The position numbers were made by a program, and so were the translations under genes. Source: an uncultured Clostridia bacterium (GTDB taxonomy: Bacteria > Bacillota > Clostridia > Oscillospirales > Ruminococcaceae). From it: a stretch of 49,774 nt of DNA. Shown here in pieces: positions 47,882-49,774 of the stretch (positions are counted from its first letter, which is position 1; each line of letters opens with the position of its first letter). The notes under the pieces are model-generated. The model saw only the letters and a list, made by a program, of their open reading frames with translations, made no database searches and had not been told where the DNA came from. The stretch lies in contig CANQZR010000002.1 of assembly GCA_947628405.1 (NCBI GenBank), forward strand, positions 1-49,774, in the 5' to 3' direction.

Positions 47882-48119
47882 AAAAACTATCCTTTCTCGT
47901 CTTTAACTGATATAAATAGTATATCACAAAAAATTTACATATGCAAGCGGAATTTGATTTTCTATATTCGACAAGTTATTTTAATGTTTAGGTGTAAAAT
48001 AACCAAATAAAAAGCATTTATAAATTGATTTAAAATGAGAATAGTAATAAGGCGGGTCAGCCGCGGATATCGAGGAAAGGAGAGTTTTGTTTCCCGATCG
48101 AAATAAAGCGGAATGTAAA

Positions 48120-49349
48120 ATGAAAAATTTTATAAAATATATGGCGATCATGGCAAATATGCTGATACTGACGGTATTAGGCGTCATTATATATTATAAC
48201 CGCTCACTTCCTAATAACTACTATGTTACAACAGGCAGTGAGCTTAAAATATCAGATCTTATTGAAGCTGTACCATGCAGCCGGTCATACCCAAAAGGGC
48301 TGTCAATACCTGCCGGAAGCGATCAAGGAAATCGTGTGGAATTAAGATTATTAGGAATTATTCCAATTAAAACGGTAAATATACAAGAAATAAGCGAGCC
48401 TGTTCTGATACCATGCGGAAATCCATTCGGAATAAAGCTGACAACAAATGGAGTAATTGTTGTTGAACTGAGCAGTTTTGAGACAGATCACGGCATAGGA
48501 TCTCCTGCAATAGACGCAGGAATAAAAACAGGAGATATAATCAAAACCATAAACGGCAAAAAAATACTTTCAAATGATGATATTGCTGAAATTGTAGAAA
48601 AAAGCGGCGGCAGATCTCTTTCTGTATCTATTACAAGAGATGACACCGATATGCTGGTAGATGTCACGCCGTGTATGTGTATGGCAGACAATAATTACAG
48701 GATAGGAATGTGGGTGCGCGACAGTTCTGCAGGAATAGGTACTTTGACATTCTACAACCCCGAAAACAACTGTTTTGCCGGTCTTGGACATCCGGTATGC
48801 GATGTGGATACAGGGTGTATAATGCCATTATATAAAGGCGAAGTAGCAGAAGTTACAGTTAATAGTATCAAAAAGGGAAGAGCCGGCATGCCCGGAGAGC
48901 TTGTGGGAAGTTTTTCTGACGGAGGAGCGTCCGGAACACTTATATCCAACTGTGAAAACGGGCTTTACGGAGTGTTGAGCGGTTTCGATTTTAACGAAGA
49001 ACCTGTAGTTCTTGGTTTGAGACATGAAATTGAGACCGGAAAAGCATATATATATACGACCATTGACGGCAAAGAACCTCAGCGGTATGAAATAAATATC
49101 GAAAAAATAGATCTTCACGATTCCAACTGCGGCAAAAACATGATAATAAAAGTAACAGACGAAAAACTTCTTGAAAAGACAGGCGGCATTGTTCAGGGAA
49201 TGAGCGGCAGCCCTATAATCCAGAACGGAAAGCTGGTAGGAGCAGTAACACACGTTTTTGTTAACGATCCGTCAAAGGGATACGCCATATTCGCCGATAC
49301 AATGTATGAAAGTTCGGAACAAGTCATGAAAATGGAAGAAACTGCATAA
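48120..49349 (+). CDS. spoIVB: SpoIVB-like S55 serine peptidase with PDZ domain (start 48120, or TTG 48087)
   Basis: PDZ segment GSPAIDAGIKTGDIIKTINGKKI; GLGHPVCDVDTG; catalytic GIVQGMSGSPIIQNGKLVGAVTHV. Confidence 0.93.
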   Translation: MKNFIKYMAIMANMLILTVLGVIIYYNRSLPNNYYVTTGSELKISDLIEAVPCSRSYPKGLSIPAGSDQGNRVELRLLGIIPIKTVNIQEISEPVLIPCGNPFGIKLTTNGVIVVELSSFETDHGIGSPAIDAGIKTGDIIKTINGKKILSNDDIAEIVEKSGGRSLSVSITRDDTDMLVDVTPCMCMADNNYRIGMWVRDSSAGIGTLTFYNPENNCFAGLGHPVCDVDTGCIMPLYKGEVAEVTVNSIKKGRAGMPGELVGSFSDGGASGTLISNCENGLYGVLSGFDFNEEPVVLGLRHEIETGKAYIYTTIDGKEPQRYEINIEKIDLHDSNCGKNMIIKVTDEKLLEKTGGIVQGMSGSPIIQNGKLVGAVTHVFVNDPSKGYAIFADTMYESSEQVMKMEETA

Positions 49350-49483
49350 AATAATATGGCTTTCGTTGTGTGAATTGGTTCTGTACGCCAATTCACACAT
49401 TGATATATCCAATAATGTACATTCATGTTACCGGGAAAAAGAAAGTTCTGACTAAAAAAATGTAAATATTTTTAAAAATACTC

Positions 49484-49512
49484 TTGACAAACCTGCATTA
49501 ATAGTGTATAAT
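49484..49512 (+). promoter_or_regulatory. Consensus sigma-A promoter for the tRNA cluster
   Basis: TTGACA-17 nt-TATAAT, exact consensus, 30 nt before tRNA-Val. Confidence 0.9.
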
Positions 49513-49541
49513 AAATAAGTCATCAATAATGCGGCGCTATC

Positions 49542-49617
49542 GGGAGCTTAGCTCAGCTGGGAGAGCATCTGCCTTACAAGCAGAGGGTCATAGGTTCGAG
49601 CCCTATAGTTCCCACCA
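49542..49617 (+). tRNA. tRNA-Val (anticodon TAC), CCA encoded
   Basis: Cloverleaf; anticodon stem TCTGC-CTTACAA-GCAGA; GGTTCGAGCC T arm; ACCA end. Confidence 0.96.
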
Positions 49618-49619
49618 TT

Positions 49620-49696
49620 GGCCCGGTAGTTCAGTTGGTCAGAACGCCGCCCTGTCACGGCGGAGGTCGTGAGTTCGAGCCTCATCCGGGTCGCCA
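49620..49696 (+). tRNA. tRNA-Asp (anticodon GTC), CCA encoded
   Basis: CCGCC-CTGTCAC-GGCGG anticodon arm; GCCA end. Confidence 0.96.
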
Positions 49697-49700
49697 TTAT

Positions 49701-49774
49701 GCGGATTTAGCTCATCTGGTAGAGCGCCACCTTGCCAAGGTGGAGGTAGCGGGTTCGAGCCCCGTAATCCGCTC
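49701..49774 (+). tRNA. tRNA-Gly (anticodon GCC), cut by the window edge within the CCA tail
   Basis: GCGGATT/AATCCGC acceptor; CCACC-TTGCCAA-GGTGG anticodon arm. Confidence 0.95.

Noticed and set aside
49368-49398. GTGTGAATTGG/CCAATTCACAC inverted repeat after spoIVB
   Set aside because: An 11-bp perfect stem with 9-nt loop just downstream of the stop; most simply a transcript-end hairpin although the T-tract is poor, so not raised as a finding.
1-49774. CRISPR array, prophage or insertion sequence
   Set aside because: No spaced direct repeats, cas genes, transposases or phage structural genes were seen; the lone Xer-like recombinase is insufficient.

Overview
The window is a dense, mostly + strand housekeeping segment from a Gram-positive anaerobe of the Clostridia, most like Ruminococcus/Oscillospiraceae by gene content and protein flavour (lineage is inference). 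Left to right: end of a his operon (hisI, hisE); a cysteine-rich protein; dTMP kinase; DJ-1; 5-FTHF cyclo-ligase; MltG; U32 peptidase; a SpoIVFB-like M50 protease; a radical SAM/DUF2344 pair; the rplS-lepB-rbgA-rnhB-yraN block; thrC; tig-clpP-clpX-lon; an HlyD/MacB-like pair; a solitary tyrosine recombinase; an M16 pair; lgt; folD; a class B PBP; ylbJ; yqfC-yqfD-phoH-ybeY-dgkA-era-yqzL-recO; mutS2; rplU-rpmA; engB; lysA; a TrpR-like yerC gene; hslO; a LacI regulator; spoIVB; and three tRNAs (Val, Asp, Gly). I see no CRISPR array, prophage, transposase or defence island. The less explained signals are mainly in non-coding DNA: an L19 leader with two mutually exclusive pairings, an L21 leader that may sequester its Shine-Dalgarno, a ~92-nt inverted-repeat-bounded element between rpmA and engB, a palindrome over the yerC promoter, a 13-bp hairpin before clpP, and a terminator that contains the next gene's possible start codon. 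Protein-level oddities are a 28-cysteine unsecreted protein with a possible sigma-G-like promoter, a PBP with KTS instead of KTG, an adaptor/permease pair without an ATPase, and an unextended L27 with no prp gene. No complete new system is demonstrated. All homology calls are from reading motifs, without database searches.
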